From: Caldifarciminota bacterium UBA5631
GTDB lineage: Bacteria; Hydrothermota; Hydrothermia; UBA1063
Assembly: GCA_002421425.1 (NCBI GenBank)
Contig: DIJZ01000024.1
Coordinates: 1 to 64,000 of the forward strand
Length of the DNA stretch: 64,000 bases
Direction of reading: 5' to 3'
Made by a program: the position numbers and the translations under genes. The notes beneath the pieces are model-generated. The model ran no database searches. It was not told the origin of the DNA and worked only from the letters and a program-made list of their open reading frames with translations. Below are positions 51,138-60,082 of the stretch, piece by piece. The stretch's first letter is position 1, and each line of letters begins with the position of its first letter.

Positions 51138-52089
51138 TTTTGATCTCCTTTTTGAGGATTTCAAACCCCGTGTTCACTGCGGAAATGATAGCATCCTGAG
51201 TTACTGTTGCACCGGTCACTACCTCTACCCCTTTAATGTTCAGTGGCAGAGCCTTTCCCTTCAATTTCTGAGAAAACTCTTCGAATTTTGTTCTATTGAC
51301 AGCCACTTCAGAACCATCAAGAACCAGCAGGTCTTCAATTCTCGAAACTTTTGTGTCTACGCAAAGAAAAACTGCGACACTATCACTGTACCCAAGCCCT
51401 CTTGCAATTATTCCATAGCCAAGAATTTCGCCTTCCTCTTCTAAGAAATACAAGGACCCTCTTTTCTCCATTCTGACTCCTGGCATTACTTTCTGCAGGT
51501 ATCCTTCCACTTTTACCTCCAGACTATCTTTCCCAGTCTCACCTGATAAATTCTCCTTCAGCACCTTTTGAGCATTATTCACTATCGCCGCCACAGATTT
51601 CGAAGATATAGTAGCCCCAGTAATAGCCTGTACTTGCGATTTCTTTTCAGGCTTCTGACCCTTTAACACCTCAATAGGTGGGGTAGTCCCCTCAAACTGC
51701 TTTTTGAAGCCATCCTCTACTATTCTATTCCCAAGCCCAGGAGTCTCAACGTTTTCAAGAACTTCGATTCCAAGCACCGTGTCTCCACTGGGGTTGAATC
51801 CCACCATTAGCTTTATCGCGCCCTGAAATCCTCCACCGGTTATCATAACACCGTAACCCAGAACTGAACCGTCGCTCCCTTTTGCAGTTAGAATTGAAGT
51901 CTTGTCATCAATCACCTGCTCCTCGTAGCTCTCAGTTCCCTTCACCACTGAAAGGAGTGCCGTTTTCTTCGAATTATCCAGATTTCGCTGAATGGCTTCC
52001 TGGGTAGAGACATATGTGTATGCAAGAATACTTCCAGCAAAAGCGATAATCACAGTAAGAACGATGATCATCCTGTATTCTTTTCTCAT
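51124..52089 (-). CDS. rnfG: Rnf complex FMN subunit G with duplicated FMN-binding domain
   Basis: A 321-residue protein, long for RnfG (about 200). After an N-terminal helix (residues 7-26) come two FMN-binding units. The first has GYGVMITGGGFQGAIKLMVGFN, the ETPGLGNRI motif and flavinylation site AITGATISSKSV. The second has ILGYGIIARGLGYSDSVAVFLCVD, lacks a clear ETPGLG, but keeps VVTGATVTQDAI. ApbE, which attaches FMN to the Thr of TGAT, is encoded at 33.9 kb. Start ATG 52089 behind GGGGAGG, overlapping rnfD as ATGA. Confidence 0.93.
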   Translation of the reverse strand: MRKEYRMIIVLTVIIAFAGSILAYTYVSTQEAIQRNLDNSKKTALLSVVKGTESYEEQVIDDKTSILTAKGSDGSVLGYGVMITGGGFQGAIKLMVGFNPSGDTVLGIEVLENVETPGLGNRIVEDGFKKQFEGTTPPIEVLKGQKPEKKSQVQAITGATISSKSVAAIVNNAQKVLKENLSGETGKDSLEVKVEGYLQKVMPGVRMEKRGSLYFLEEEGEILGYGIIARGLGYSDSVAVFLCVDTKVSRIEDLLVLDGSEVAVNRTKFEEFSQKLKGKALPLNIKGVEVVTGATVTQDAIISAVNTGFEILKKEIKNGIK

Positions 52090-53042
52090 CTTCGAACCTC
52101 CCCAAGAATTCTTGGCTCCGTAAGCCTGTCTATCCATGGTCTTATCGTATTCATTATAAGAATACTGAACATTACCCCCTCAGGGTAACCTGAGAAGAGT
52201 CTTATTAACACCACAAAAAATCCTGCGAATATCCCGTAGATAACCCTTCCCTTAGAAGTAATAGGAGAAGTAACCATATCCGTAATCATGTAAAAGGCTC
52301 CGAGCATTAGACCTCCTGACAGGATGTGGAAGAGCGGGTCTGGATACTTCGCTGGATTAATTAGCCACATAATCCCTCCGAAGAAGAAGACCGATGCGAT
52401 GTAAGAAAGAGGAAGCCTGAAATCGACATAACCCTTCAATATTAGAATTAATCCACCAATAATCAAAAGGAGTGCGGATGTTTCCCCCATAGACCCTGAG
52501 ACATTTCCGAAAAAGAGATCTTTGTAAGGAGTGAGTACCTTCATAAATTTGAAAGTAGCAAGAGGAGTGGCACCTGTAAAAGTGTCGGGAGCCATAAGTC
52601 GCGTTGGCACCCAGGTAGTACCATCAACTGGGAAAGCTGCCATCAGAAACGCCCTTCCAATTAGAGCAGGATTGAAGATATTCTGACCTATGCCACCGAA
52701 AAACTGTTTAGCAAAGACAATTGCAAAAGCCGACCCAAGGGCTGCTTCCCATAAAGGAAATCTCGGAGGAAGCGTAAGGGCGAGAAGGATTCCAGTAATT
52801 ACTGCGCTTCCGTCAAGGCACTGTGAGACATCTCTTCCTCTTAATTTGAGAAAGATGGCTTCCACGACTACTGCTGTCGCAGCACTTACAAGCATCACAA
52901 GAATAGGATAAAATCCAAAGAAATAAACAGCCCCAGCAGCGGGAAACAGCAGTGTAAAAACGGTAAACCACATCACCCTTTTAACACTTTCTGAAGTTCT
53001 AATATGAGGTGATACAGATAAAATGAAATTTGGCTCACTCAT
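52086..53042 (-). CDS. rnfD: Rnf complex membrane subunit D
   Basis: A 318-residue polytopic subunit carrying covalent FMN and riboflavin. The flavinylation site is in DTFTGATPLATF and the family signature in FGGIGQNIFNPALIGRAFL. It starts at ATG 53042 (MSEPNFILSVSPHIR), overlapping the rnfC stop as ATGA and preceded by GGAGGG; a longer reading to 53081 is less likely. Confidence 0.95.
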   Translation of the reverse strand: MSEPNFILSVSPHIRTSESVKRVMWFTVFTLLFPAAGAVYFFGFYPILVMLVSAATAVVVEAIFLKLRGRDVSQCLDGSAVITGILLALTLPPRFPLWEAALGSAFAIVFAKQFFGGIGQNIFNPALIGRAFLMAAFPVDGTTWVPTRLMAPDTFTGATPLATFKFMKVLTPYKDLFFGNVSGSMGETSALLLIIGGLILILKGYVDFRLPLSYIASVFFFGGIMWLINPAKYPDPLFHILSGGLMLGAFYMITDMVTSPITSKGRVIYGIFAGFFVVLIRLFSGYPEGVMFSILIMNTIRPWIDRLTEPRILGEVRR

Positions 53043-54355
53043 GAGGCCCTCCTCAATTCCTGCTTCCCGTATTTGATCCACTGCACATGATTAATCTTTG
53101 AAGGACAGGCATAGGCACAGGATCCACACTCAATGCAATCCAGAAGCCCGTACTTTTCCTTCGCATCAAAATATCTTCCTGCTTTGACATACTCCACCAA
53201 CATAAGTGGCAATAACCCCATTGGACATACGTCAACACATTTTGAACACCTAATGCAATTGTATTCCTCAAATTTTTTAGCAGTCTTATGAGTGAAAAGC
53301 AATATTCCTGAGGTGCCCTTAATTACCGGGACATCCAGAGTATACTGAGCTATGCCCATCATAGGTCCACCATTTATAACCTTAACAACCTTTTCTTCCA
53401 TACCACCTGTCATTTCGATGACATCAAGGAATTTCGTCCCGATCCTTACAAGGTAGTTACCAGCGCCCCGGGCACCATCTCCCGAAAGAGTTAACACTCT
53501 CTCTATTAGAGGCTTCCCGTACCTCACAGCTTCGTAGATTGCAAGGGCTGTCTGAACGTTCTGAACGAGACACTTCACATCCATTGGCAAACCGCCCCTG
53601 GGAACTTCCCTTTTTGTAAGAGCCTTTATTAGCTGTTTCTCAGCACCCTCCGGGTACTTTGTCTTCACGATTTTGAGTTCAAACCCGTCAAATTCACCAA
53701 TAACCTCGCTTACCTTCCCTGCAGCTTCTGGCTTGTTATCCTCTATGGCAACTATAACTCTACCCGCCCCCAAAGCCTTCTTTATAAGATATGCACCCAA
53801 AAGTACCTCTTTAGCCCTTTCCTGCAAAATTCTATCATCAGCTGTGAGAAATGGCTCGCATTCCGCACCATTAATAATTACCGTATCTATTGGCTTATCT
53901 TTAGGTGGAGATAGCTTCACATGCGTGGGAAAAGCAGCACCGCCCAATCCAACTATTCCAGCCTCCTTTACAGCACTTACAATATCCTCAGGGCTGGATT
54001 CCTGCCAGTTAGCTCTTTCTGCAGGCTCCTCAAACCACTCATCCTTTCCATCAGGCTCAATCACAATAACCGGGGAAGAAGTCAGAAGAACTGGATGAGG
54101 ATGTTCAATTATCGTTCTGATTTTACCGGAGGTTGGAGCATGGATATTTGCTGAAATAAAACCATCAGCCTCGGCTATCTTCTGGCCTTTCTTTACGTCA
54201 TCTCCCCTTTTTACCAGGGGTTTTGCTGGCTTTCCCGTATGCTGGCACAGAGGTATGAACAGAGCAGACGGGACTTGAAGCCTTTCAATTGCTTTACCAG
54301 TGGTTACCTTATGATAAGGGGGATGAATTCCTCCTGGAAATGTGTATTTCGCCAT
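53039..54355 (-). CDS. rnfC: Rnf complex NADH-binding subunit C
   Basis: A 438-residue peripheral subunit that binds NAD(H), FMN and two [4Fe-4S] clusters. It has an N-terminal barrel-sandwich (PGGIHPPYHKVTTGKAI), the NADH/FMN domain with GLGGAAFPTHVKL and NGAECEPFLTADD, and C-terminal CIRCSKCVDVCPMGL and CIECGSCAYACPSKI. It is the first rnf gene, 14 nt behind iorB, so ior and rnf are one operon. Confidence 0.96.
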   Translation of the reverse strand: MAKYTFPGGIHPPYHKVTTGKAIERLQVPSALFIPLCQHTGKPAKPLVKRGDDVKKGQKIAEADGFISANIHAPTSGKIRTIIEHPHPVLLTSSPVIVIEPDGKDEWFEEPAERANWQESSPEDIVSAVKEAGIVGLGGAAFPTHVKLSPPKDKPIDTVIINGAECEPFLTADDRILQERAKEVLLGAYLIKKALGAGRVIVAIEDNKPEAAGKVSEVIGEFDGFELKIVKTKYPEGAEKQLIKALTKREVPRGGLPMDVKCLVQNVQTALAIYEAVRYGKPLIERVLTLSGDGARGAGNYLVRIGTKFLDVIEMTGGMEEKVVKVINGGPMMGIAQYTLDVPVIKGTSGILLFTHKTAKKFEEYNCIRCSKCVDVCPMGLLPLMLVEYVKAGRYFDAKEKYGLLDCIECGSCAYACPSKINHVQWIKYGKQELRRAS

Positions 54356-54369
54356 ATTTAAGGCTCCTT

Positions 54370-54960
54370 TTAAGTCTTTTTATAATCTCTTCCAAGTTTA
54401 AAGGCTCTCAGGTTTGCATCTACAGTTTCTTTCTTCACACTTTCAGAAATTACTTTCTGCCAGCTGTCTTCGCTAAAAGGCAAGTAGTTTGAGAGTGCAC
54501 CAAGAAGCACTGTGTTAGCCGTTCTCGGGTCTCCTGCTTTCTTTGCAAGATCAGTAGCAGGAACAATAATGACATCAGCATTAACCTTTCCCCTGATGAT
54601 ACTCTCGATATCCTGCGGATATACGTCAAGTTTCATAGAAACCGTGATTGGAACGATTTCAAGGTCATTAATAATCACTCTCGCACCATCTTTTTTAAGA
54701 TAGTGAATCCACCGAAGAGCTTCAGATTTTTCAAAGGAAAGAATCAAATCGCAGGAACCCTTTTCCACTAGAGGCGAGTATACTTTTGGACCCAGCCTCA
54801 CATGACTTACGACACTTCCGCCTCTTTGAGACATACCATGAACTTCGCTCTTCTTCGCATCTAAGCCGGATTCCATTGCAACTTTCGAGAGAAGCTCAGA
54901 AGCAGTTAGAATCCCCTGACCACCTACGCCTGAAATAATTACGTTCAAAACCCTTTCCAT
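54370..54960 (-). CDS. iorB: Indolepyruvate:ferredoxin oxidoreductase, beta subunit
   Basis: A 196-residue gamma-domain subunit: VLNVIISGVGGQGILTASELLSKVA is the family start, followed by SEVHGMSQRGGSVVSHVRLG. With IorA it oxidises aryl pyruvates (and in some species branched-chain 2-oxoacids) to acyl-CoA, reducing ferredoxin. The start is ATG 54960, 13 nt after the iorA stop, behind a GGGGG/AAGGGA stretch; the open frame upstream to 55083 lies inside iorA and is rejected. Confidence 0.93.
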   Translation of the reverse strand: MERVLNVIISGVGGQGILTASELLSKVAMESGLDAKKSEVHGMSQRGGSVVSHVRLGPKVYSPLVEKGSCDLILSFEKSEALRWIHYLKKDGARVIINDLEIVPITVSMKLDVYPQDIESIIRGKVNADVIIVPATDLAKKAGDPRTANTVLLGALSNYLPFSEDSWQKVISESVKKETVDANLRAFKLGRDYKKT

Positions 54961-54973
54961 TTCCCTTACCCCC

Positions 54974-56716
54974 TTAAGAGATTGCCCCGAAGGGACAGAC
55001 CTGAATACAAAGATCACAACCGACGCAAAGGAGCTCCGAAATGAACGCTTTTCCATCCTTGATACTAATGGCAGGACAACCAAGCTTCACACAACCAAGG
55101 CACTTTTCTCCCCTGCAGATATCAGCATTAACTTTCCTTTTCGGTCTTAAAGACTGAATCTTTCTCTCTTCAGGTAGCAAAGCACACGGCCTTTTTGAAA
55201 TTATTACTGCAGGCTCATCAAGCTCCATAACTTCCTTCAGCACTTCCCTTGTACCCCTTAAATCGTGGGGATCAACTTCATAGACTTTCTGAATACCGCA
55301 AGCTCTGACAATTTCTTCAATCTTTATAGCCCTGGTGGGCTCACCTTTCGCCGTTTTTCCAGTACCCGGATGATCTTGATGCCCCGTCATCGCAGTGATG
55401 CGGTTATCAAGGATTATTATTTTGGTAACTCCTTTATTGTAAACTACATCAATCAAGCCGGGAATGCCAGTGTGCAGAAACGTCGAATCGCCAATTACAC
55501 CAAATACCTTCTTCGAAAACTCCTTGCCCCTCGCCAGTTCAAAACCAAAAGCGTTGGTAATTCCTGCGCCCATACATATCGTAGTGTCAATGGATTCATA
55601 AGGTGGAAGCGCTCCAAGAGTATAACATCCGATATCACCGGTTACTGTGGCCTTCAGCCTCCAGAGGTTGTAAAAAATTCCAGTGTGTGGGCAACCGGCA
55701 CAGAACACTGGAGGTCTCATAACCGACTTTATTGGTTCCGGGTGTGGAAGTTCCTCTCCCAGAACACCCTTTCTCACAACTTCCGGTGAAAGCTCATCGC
55801 AAAGGGGAATGTATTTCTTTCCTTCTACGCTAAAACCGAGGATTTTGATTTCCTCTTCTATAAAAGGTTCATTTTCTTCAATTACAATAATTCTATCAAC
55901 CATTTCTGAAAACTTCTTAAATAAATCAACTGGGAATGGATATGACATACCCAGCTTCAAGTACGTCGCATCTGGAAACACTTCTCTGGCGTACTGATAG
56001 GAAATCCCGCTGGTAACAATCCCGAGGGCGTGACTTCCTTTCTCAATCCGATTAAGTTTTGTAGAACAAGAAAATTCCTGCAGTTTCTTCAGACGCTCCT
56101 CAACAACGTAGTGCCTTACCCTGGCATTAGCGGGTAGGATCACGTATTTCTTAAAATTCTTCACGTACTCTTTTATCTCAGCTTCTTCCCTATCGCCAAG
56201 TTCCACTACGGATTTTGAATGAGAAAGTCTTGTCGTCATCCTGAACAGTACGGGAGTATCAAACATCTCGGAAATACTGAAGGCTTCCTTCAGGAAATCC
56301 TTTGCTTCCTGAGAATCTGATGGCTCTATAAGTGGGAGTTTTGCAAATTTCGCGTACCTTCTATTATCCTGTTCATTTTGAGAAGAATGCATTCCAGGAT
56401 CATCACAGGTAACCACAACAAATCCCGCATTGATTCCAGTGTAAGAGGAAGTGAAAAGCGGATCAGCAGCAACGTTGAGACCAACGTGCTTCATAGAAGT
56501 AATACTTCGAGCACCAGCGATAGCTGCTCCCATAGCTACCTCAAAGGCAACCTTCTCATTAGTGGACCACTCAGCGTAGATTTCCTTATATTTTGCTATA
56601 TTTTCAAGGATTTCCGTGGAGGGTGTGCCAGGGTAGGCAGTAGCAACTTTTACACCAGCTTCCCACGCTCCTCTAGCAACGGCCTCATTGCCTGACATTA
56701 AATCTCTAACTGGCAT
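54974..56716 (-). CDS. iorA: Indolepyruvate:ferredoxin oxidoreductase, alpha subunit
   Basis: A 580-residue thiamine-diphosphate enzyme. It has a pyrimidine-binding domain with AYPGTPSTEILENI, a central PFCAGCPHTGIFYNL-type motif (here VFCAGCPHTG), and a TPP motif GDIGCYTLGALPPY with GDSTFLHTGIPGL. The C-terminal ferredoxin segment has CLGCVKLGCPAI and CVGCDLCIQVCPFGAI. TATAAC and CAGGAGG precede ATG 56716. As first gene of the ior-rnf operon it suggests that ferredoxin reduced by 2-oxoacid fermentation is fed to Rnf. Confidence 0.95.
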   Translation of the reverse strand: MPVRDLMSGNEAVARGAWEAGVKVATAYPGTPSTEILENIAKYKEIYAEWSTNEKVAFEVAMGAAIAGARSITSMKHVGLNVAADPLFTSSYTGINAGFVVVTCDDPGMHSSQNEQDNRRYAKFAKLPLIEPSDSQEAKDFLKEAFSISEMFDTPVLFRMTTRLSHSKSVVELGDREEAEIKEYVKNFKKYVILPANARVRHYVVEERLKKLQEFSCSTKLNRIEKGSHALGIVTSGISYQYAREVFPDATYLKLGMSYPFPVDLFKKFSEMVDRIIVIEENEPFIEEEIKILGFSVEGKKYIPLCDELSPEVVRKGVLGEELPHPEPIKSVMRPPVFCAGCPHTGIFYNLWRLKATVTGDIGCYTLGALPPYESIDTTICMGAGITNAFGFELARGKEFSKKVFGVIGDSTFLHTGIPGLIDVVYNKGVTKIIILDNRITAMTGHQDHPGTGKTAKGEPTRAIKIEEIVRACGIQKVYEVDPHDLRGTREVLKEVMELDEPAVIISKRPCALLPEERKIQSLRPKRKVNADICRGEKCLGCVKLGCPAISIKDGKAFISELLCVGCDLCIQVCPFGAIS

Positions 56717-56785
56717 GAAAACCTCCTGGGGAATTTCTAAAGTTATAATAAATATTTAAGAAATGAACAAATCGGTGAAAAACAG

Positions 56786-56820
56786 AATGCGAAAGGCTGA
56801 CTCCGTCAGCCTTTCGCATT
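56786..56820 (-). terminator. Intrinsic terminator of the ribosomal superoperon, overlapping rplQ
   Basis: A perfect 15-bp stem with a 5-nt loop (56801-56805) is followed on the minus strand by CTGTTTTTC. One arm (56806-56820) is the last four sense codons and stop of rplQ (AAT GCG AAA GGC TGA), so the coding sequence itself forms half of the hairpin. It separates rplQ from iorA. Confidence 0.85.
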
Positions 56821-57195
56821 AATCTCAAAAGGTTTTTGTGGCTTCTCGAGCAATTCCAGTATTGCCATCTGTGCATTGTCTCCCTTCCTAGGTGGGAGCC
56901 GCATTATCCTCGTATAACCCCCATTTCGTCCAGCGAAAAGGGGAGCAATATCTTTAAACAATCTTTCCAAAACTTTCTTATTGCTAATAAATCTCGCAGC
57001 GTATCTAACAGCAGAAAGATCGTTATCTTTAGCGATGCTGATTAATCTTTCAGCTATCTTTTTTGCCTCTCTTGCCTTAGGTAACGTAGTCACAATTCTG
57101 CCATTAATAAATAAAGAAACAACTTGGTTCCGAAACACGGCTTCTCTATGCTCTTTGACCATTCCGAGTTTTTTCACTTTCTTCAGGTGCCTCAT
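56806..57195 (-). CDS. rplQ: 50S ribosomal protein L17
   Basis: A 129-residue protein starting MRHLKKVKKLGMVKEHREAVFRNQV, with the family segment GRIVTTLPKAREAKKIAERLI and the C-terminal GGYTRIMRLPPRKGDNAQMAILEL. It is last in the superoperon, 11 nt after rpoA, and its final codons form the 5' arm of the terminator hairpin. Confidence 0.98.
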   Translation of the reverse strand: MRHLKKVKKLGMVKEHREAVFRNQVVSLFINGRIVTTLPKAREAKKIAERLISIAKDNDLSAVRYAARFISNKKVLERLFKDIAPLFAGRNGGYTRIMRLPPRKGDNAQMAILELLEKPQKPFEINAKG

Positions 57196-57206
57196 TCTCC
57201 GTCCTC

Positions 57207-58223
57207 CTAGTCCTCAAAATCCTTAAGATTCATTCCAAAGGATAAGCCAAAAGCGTCAAGCTTTTCCTCAATTTCCTTAATAGATTTTTCTCCGAGATTA
57301 CGCATCTTCGCTAAATGCTCTTTGTTCAGGGTTACGAGTTCTTTTATCTTTGTAATACCCTCATCCTTCAAGACATTAAGAAGTCTGCGAGGCAACTCCA
57401 GCTCGTCAATATCCTTTCCGAGGAGCTCTTTAATTTTCAGTTTTCTTTCCAGGTCAACGGTTGGCTTAATCTCTTTGAATAGTTCGGTCTCTTTCTGGAA
57501 TCTTGAGAATACATCAAGTAGAAGATCAACAGAGTACTTCAACACCGTTTCCGGGGAGAGGGTTCCATCTGTCCATATCTCTAGTACGAGTTTCTCAAAA
57601 TCGGTCCTTGCCTTTACCCTCACATTCTCAACGCTGAAATTCGCTTTGGTCACAGGAGTGAATAGGCCATCCATCATTATGTAACCAAGAGGCAAATCTG
57701 GAAGCTGTATCTCTTCCGCGGGGACGTACCCACGACCTCTAATGGCGATCAGTTCCATATTTACTACAACATCATCCCCGGTAATAGTGAAAAGATGCTG
57801 TTCAGGATTTACGATAGTTACGTACGCTGGGAGTTTAATATCTTTCGCTCTATACTCTCTCTTCTCTGTTGCAGTAAGTCTGAGGGTAGCGACTGGTTCA
57901 ATTTCGGGATCAAACTTCACTCTCACTTTCTTAAGATTCAATATGATTTGCGTTACATCTTCAAGCACACCCTCGATTGTGGAAAACTCATGAGCAACTC
58001 CATCAATCTTCACAGCAACAAGAGCATACCCGGGAATAGACGAAAGCATCACTCTTCTCAGCACGTTCCCAATAGTATGGCCGTAACCCCTCTCGAGAGG
58101 TGAGAAAACAAATCTTCCAAAATCGTTTGTAAGCTCCTCTTTATACACTCCGAGAGGAAACACATACTTTATTTCTTTAACAAAACTAAAATCTATTACT
58201 TCCAGTGGCTTATATTCCGGCAT
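57207..58223 (-). CDS. rpoA: RNA polymerase alpha subunit
   Basis: A 338-residue alpha subunit. The N-terminal assembly domain contains FGRFVFSPLERGYGHTIGNVLRRVMLSSIPGYA, and the C-terminal domain has the helix-hairpin-helix DNA-binding part LLNVLKDEGITKIKELVTLNKEHLAKMRNLGEKSIKEIEEKL. The linker between is moderately charged. It lies between rpsD and rplQ as in most bacteria. The C-terminal domain contact residues would be available for UP elements. Confidence 0.98.
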   Translation of the reverse strand: MPEYKPLEVIDFSFVKEIKYVFPLGVYKEELTNDFGRFVFSPLERGYGHTIGNVLRRVMLSSIPGYALVAVKIDGVAHEFSTIEGVLEDVTQIILNLKKVRVKFDPEIEPVATLRLTATEKREYRAKDIKLPAYVTIVNPEQHLFTITGDDVVVNMELIAIRGRGYVPAEEIQLPDLPLGYIMMDGLFTPVTKANFSVENVRVKARTDFEKLVLEIWTDGTLSPETVLKYSVDLLLDVFSRFQKETELFKEIKPTVDLERKLKIKELLGKDIDELELPRRLLNVLKDEGITKIKELVTLNKEHLAKMRNLGEKSIKEIEEKLDAFGLSFGMNLKDFED

Positions 58224-58232
58224 ATTCTTACC

Positions 58233-58862
58233 TCACTTAGAGTATAACTCAACTATCAATGTTTCATTAATGGGGAAGGTAACATCGCTTCTTTCTGGCA
58301 ACCTTACAACCCTGCCCCTAAAATGTTCTTTATCAAGTTCAAGCCAGGTGGGAACATCAAAAGCGTTCCTTTCCTCAAGACTGTCAACAACGAAGGCTAC
58401 TTCTCTCGATGTCTCGCGAATTTCAATGAGGTCGTTTACGTTTACAAGATAAGAAGGTATATTTACTTTCTTTCCGTTAAGAAGGATGTGACCATGTCTC
58501 ACAAGCTGCCTTGCCTGATTCCTGGATTTCGCAAAACCGAGGAGATAACAAACATTATCCAGTCTTCTTTCCAACAGACTCAGCAAATTCTCACCCGTAT
58601 TTCCTGGCATCTTTCTGGCAATTTCAAAATATTTTCTGAACTGTGATTCAAGAACCCCGTAAATCCTCTTTACTTTCTGTTTTTCTCTGAGCTGTATTCC
58701 ATATATGGAAAGCTTCTTTCTCATTGCGTTAGGTGGAGAACCCGGAGCTGATTTTCTTCTCTCAAGGGCACACTTGTTTGTTTTACAACGGTCTCCTCTC
58801 AAAAAGAGTTTGTTACCTTCGCGTCTGCACAATCTGCATTTCGAAGAAGTATAACGTGCCAT
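58233..58862 (-). CDS. rpsD: 30S ribosomal protein S4 (zinc-ribbon form)
   Basis: A 209-residue S4. The N-terminal CRLCRREGNKLFLRGDRCKTNKC supplies four cysteines for a zinc site (C+ form), followed by RKMPGNTGENLLSLLERRLDNVCYLLGFAKSRNQARQLVRHGHILLNGKKV, the S4 RNA-binding domain. S4 often represses this operon in other bacteria; no clear leader structure is seen here. Confidence 0.98.
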   Translation of the reverse strand: MARYTSSKCRLCRREGNKLFLRGDRCKTNKCALERRKSAPGSPPNAMRKKLSIYGIQLREKQKVKRIYGVLESQFRKYFEIARKMPGNTGENLLSLLERRLDNVCYLLGFAKSRNQARQLVRHGHILLNGKKVNIPSYLVNVNDLIEIRETSREVAFVVDSLEERNAFDVPTWLELDKEHFRGRVVRLPERSDVTFPINETLIVELYSK

Positions 58863-58867
58863 TTCTA

Positions 58868-59278
58868 CTAAACCCTCCTTCTCTTAGGTGGTCTGCATCC
58901 ATTATGAGGAATAGGCGTCACATCTCTAATACCAATTACCTCAATTCCCGCCGATTGAATGGCTCTTATTGCCGTCTCTCTTCCCGGTCCGGGACCCTTC
59001 ACCCACACTTCCACTTTCTGTAACCCAAGGTCTTTTGCCTCTTTCGCAGCCTTCTGAGCCGCTGCGCCTGCAGCGAATGGCGTACCTTTCCTTGTTCCCG
59101 AAAAACCAACAGTGCCGCCACTTGCCCAGGTAATCGTATTACCCTTCAGATCGGTGAAACTAATAATCGTATTGTTAAAAGTTGAATAAACATGCACTAT
59201 TCCAACAGGTTCAACACTTCTCGCCTTTCTTTTGCGCTTTTGAGCCTGGGATTCTCTTGGATTCTTTGGCGCCGCCAT
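58868..59278 (-). CDS. rpsK: 30S ribosomal protein S11
   Basis: A 136-residue S11: a Lys/Arg-rich head, then GIVHVYSTFNNTIISFTDLKGNTITWASGG and the C-terminal DVTPIPHNGCRPPKRRRV. It lies between rpsM and rpsD with tight spacing. Confidence 0.98.
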   Translation of the reverse strand: MAAPKNPRESQAQKRKRKARSVEPVGIVHVYSTFNNTIISFTDLKGNTITWASGGTVGFSGTRKGTPFAAGAAAQKAAKEAKDLGLQKVEVWVKGPGPGRETAIRAIQSAGIEVIGIRDVTPIPHNGCRPPKRRRV

Positions 59279-59295
59279 ATAAATCGCACCTCCCC

Positions 59296-59673
59296 TTATT
59301 TACCAGCAACCTTTTTCTTCTTGAACATGTTGCCTCTTGGACCTTTTCGTGTCCTCGCGTTGCATCTCGTCCTCTGTCCTCTCACAGGTAAACCAGCCTT
59401 GTGCCTCAATCCGCGATAGCATCCAATATCAATCAACCTCTTAATATTCCGCTGTACCTCAGCCCTGAGTGCACCCTCGACCTTAAACTTTGAAACTTCG
59501 TCCCTGAGTTTTGCCACTTCTTCAGGGGTAAGGTCTTTTGTCCTCTTTTCAGGAGAAACTTGAGCAGCTTCAAGAATTTTCTTTGCAGTAGAAAAACCGA
59601 TACCGTAAATGTAAGTCAGCGCAACAAAAACCTTTTTATCCCTCGGTAAATCAACTCCAGCTATTCTTGCCAT
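59296..59673 (-). CDS. rpsM: 30S ribosomal protein S13
   Basis: A 125-residue S13: MARIAGVDLPRDKKVFVALTYIYGIG with helix-two-turn-helix and C-terminal GLRHKAGLPVRGQRTRCNARTRKG. GGAGG lies before ATG 59673, 8 nt behind rpmJ. Confidence 0.98.
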   Translation of the reverse strand: MARIAGVDLPRDKKVFVALTYIYGIGFSTAKKILEAAQVSPEKRTKDLTPEEVAKLRDEVSKFKVEGALRAEVQRNIKRLIDIGCYRGLRHKAGLPVRGQRTRCNARTRKGPRGNMFKKKKVAGK

Positions 59674-59681
59674 CTTTCCTC

Positions 59682-59795
59682 CTAACCCTGCCTCTGCTTG
59701 TGCTTAGGATTCTGACAAATAACCATAACTCGTCCTTTTCTCTTAATTATCTTACATTTATCACAAATTTTCTTTACAGAAGATCTAACTTTCAT
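59682..59795 (-). CDS. rpmJ: 50S ribosomal protein L36
   Basis: A 37-residue protein read from ATG 59795 to TAG 59682: MKVRSSVKKICDKCKIIKR, then GRVMVICQNPKHKQRQG. The CxxC, later Cys and His form the zinc ribbon of the C+ type. GGGAGG stands upstream. It occupies its usual place between infA and rpsM. Confidence 0.97.
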   Translation of the reverse strand: MKVRSSVKKICDKCKIIKRKGRVMVICQNPKHKQRQG

Positions 59796-59863
59796 TAACA
59801 AAACCTCCCTTCGTAAAGTTTAAGAATTTTACAGCAAAAGCCTCAGAGTGTCAAAACAAATCC

Positions 59864-60082
59864 TTACTTATACCTAAATACAATTCGCCCTCTGGTAAGA
59901 TCGTAAGGGGACAACTCCACCACCACCCTATCTCCTGGTAAAATCTTAATGAAATTCATTCTCATCTTACCAGAAACGTGTGCAAGTACAATTACACCAT
60001 TATCAAGGGCAACCCGAAACATAGCGTTGGGCAACACCTCTTTAATTGTTCCTTCCATTCTAATTACATTTTTCTTATCCAT
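59864..60082 (-). CDS. infA: Translation initiation factor IF-1
   Basis: A 72-residue OB-fold protein: RMEGTIKEVLPNAMFRVALDNG, HVSGKMRMNFIKILPGDRV and the C-terminal LTRGRIVFRYK. It overlaps the map gene by 8 nt and precedes rpmJ. Confidence 0.98.
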   Translation of the reverse strand: MDKKNVIRMEGTIKEVLPNAMFRVALDNGVIVLAHVSGKMRMNFIKILPGDRVVVELSPYDLTRGRIVFRYK

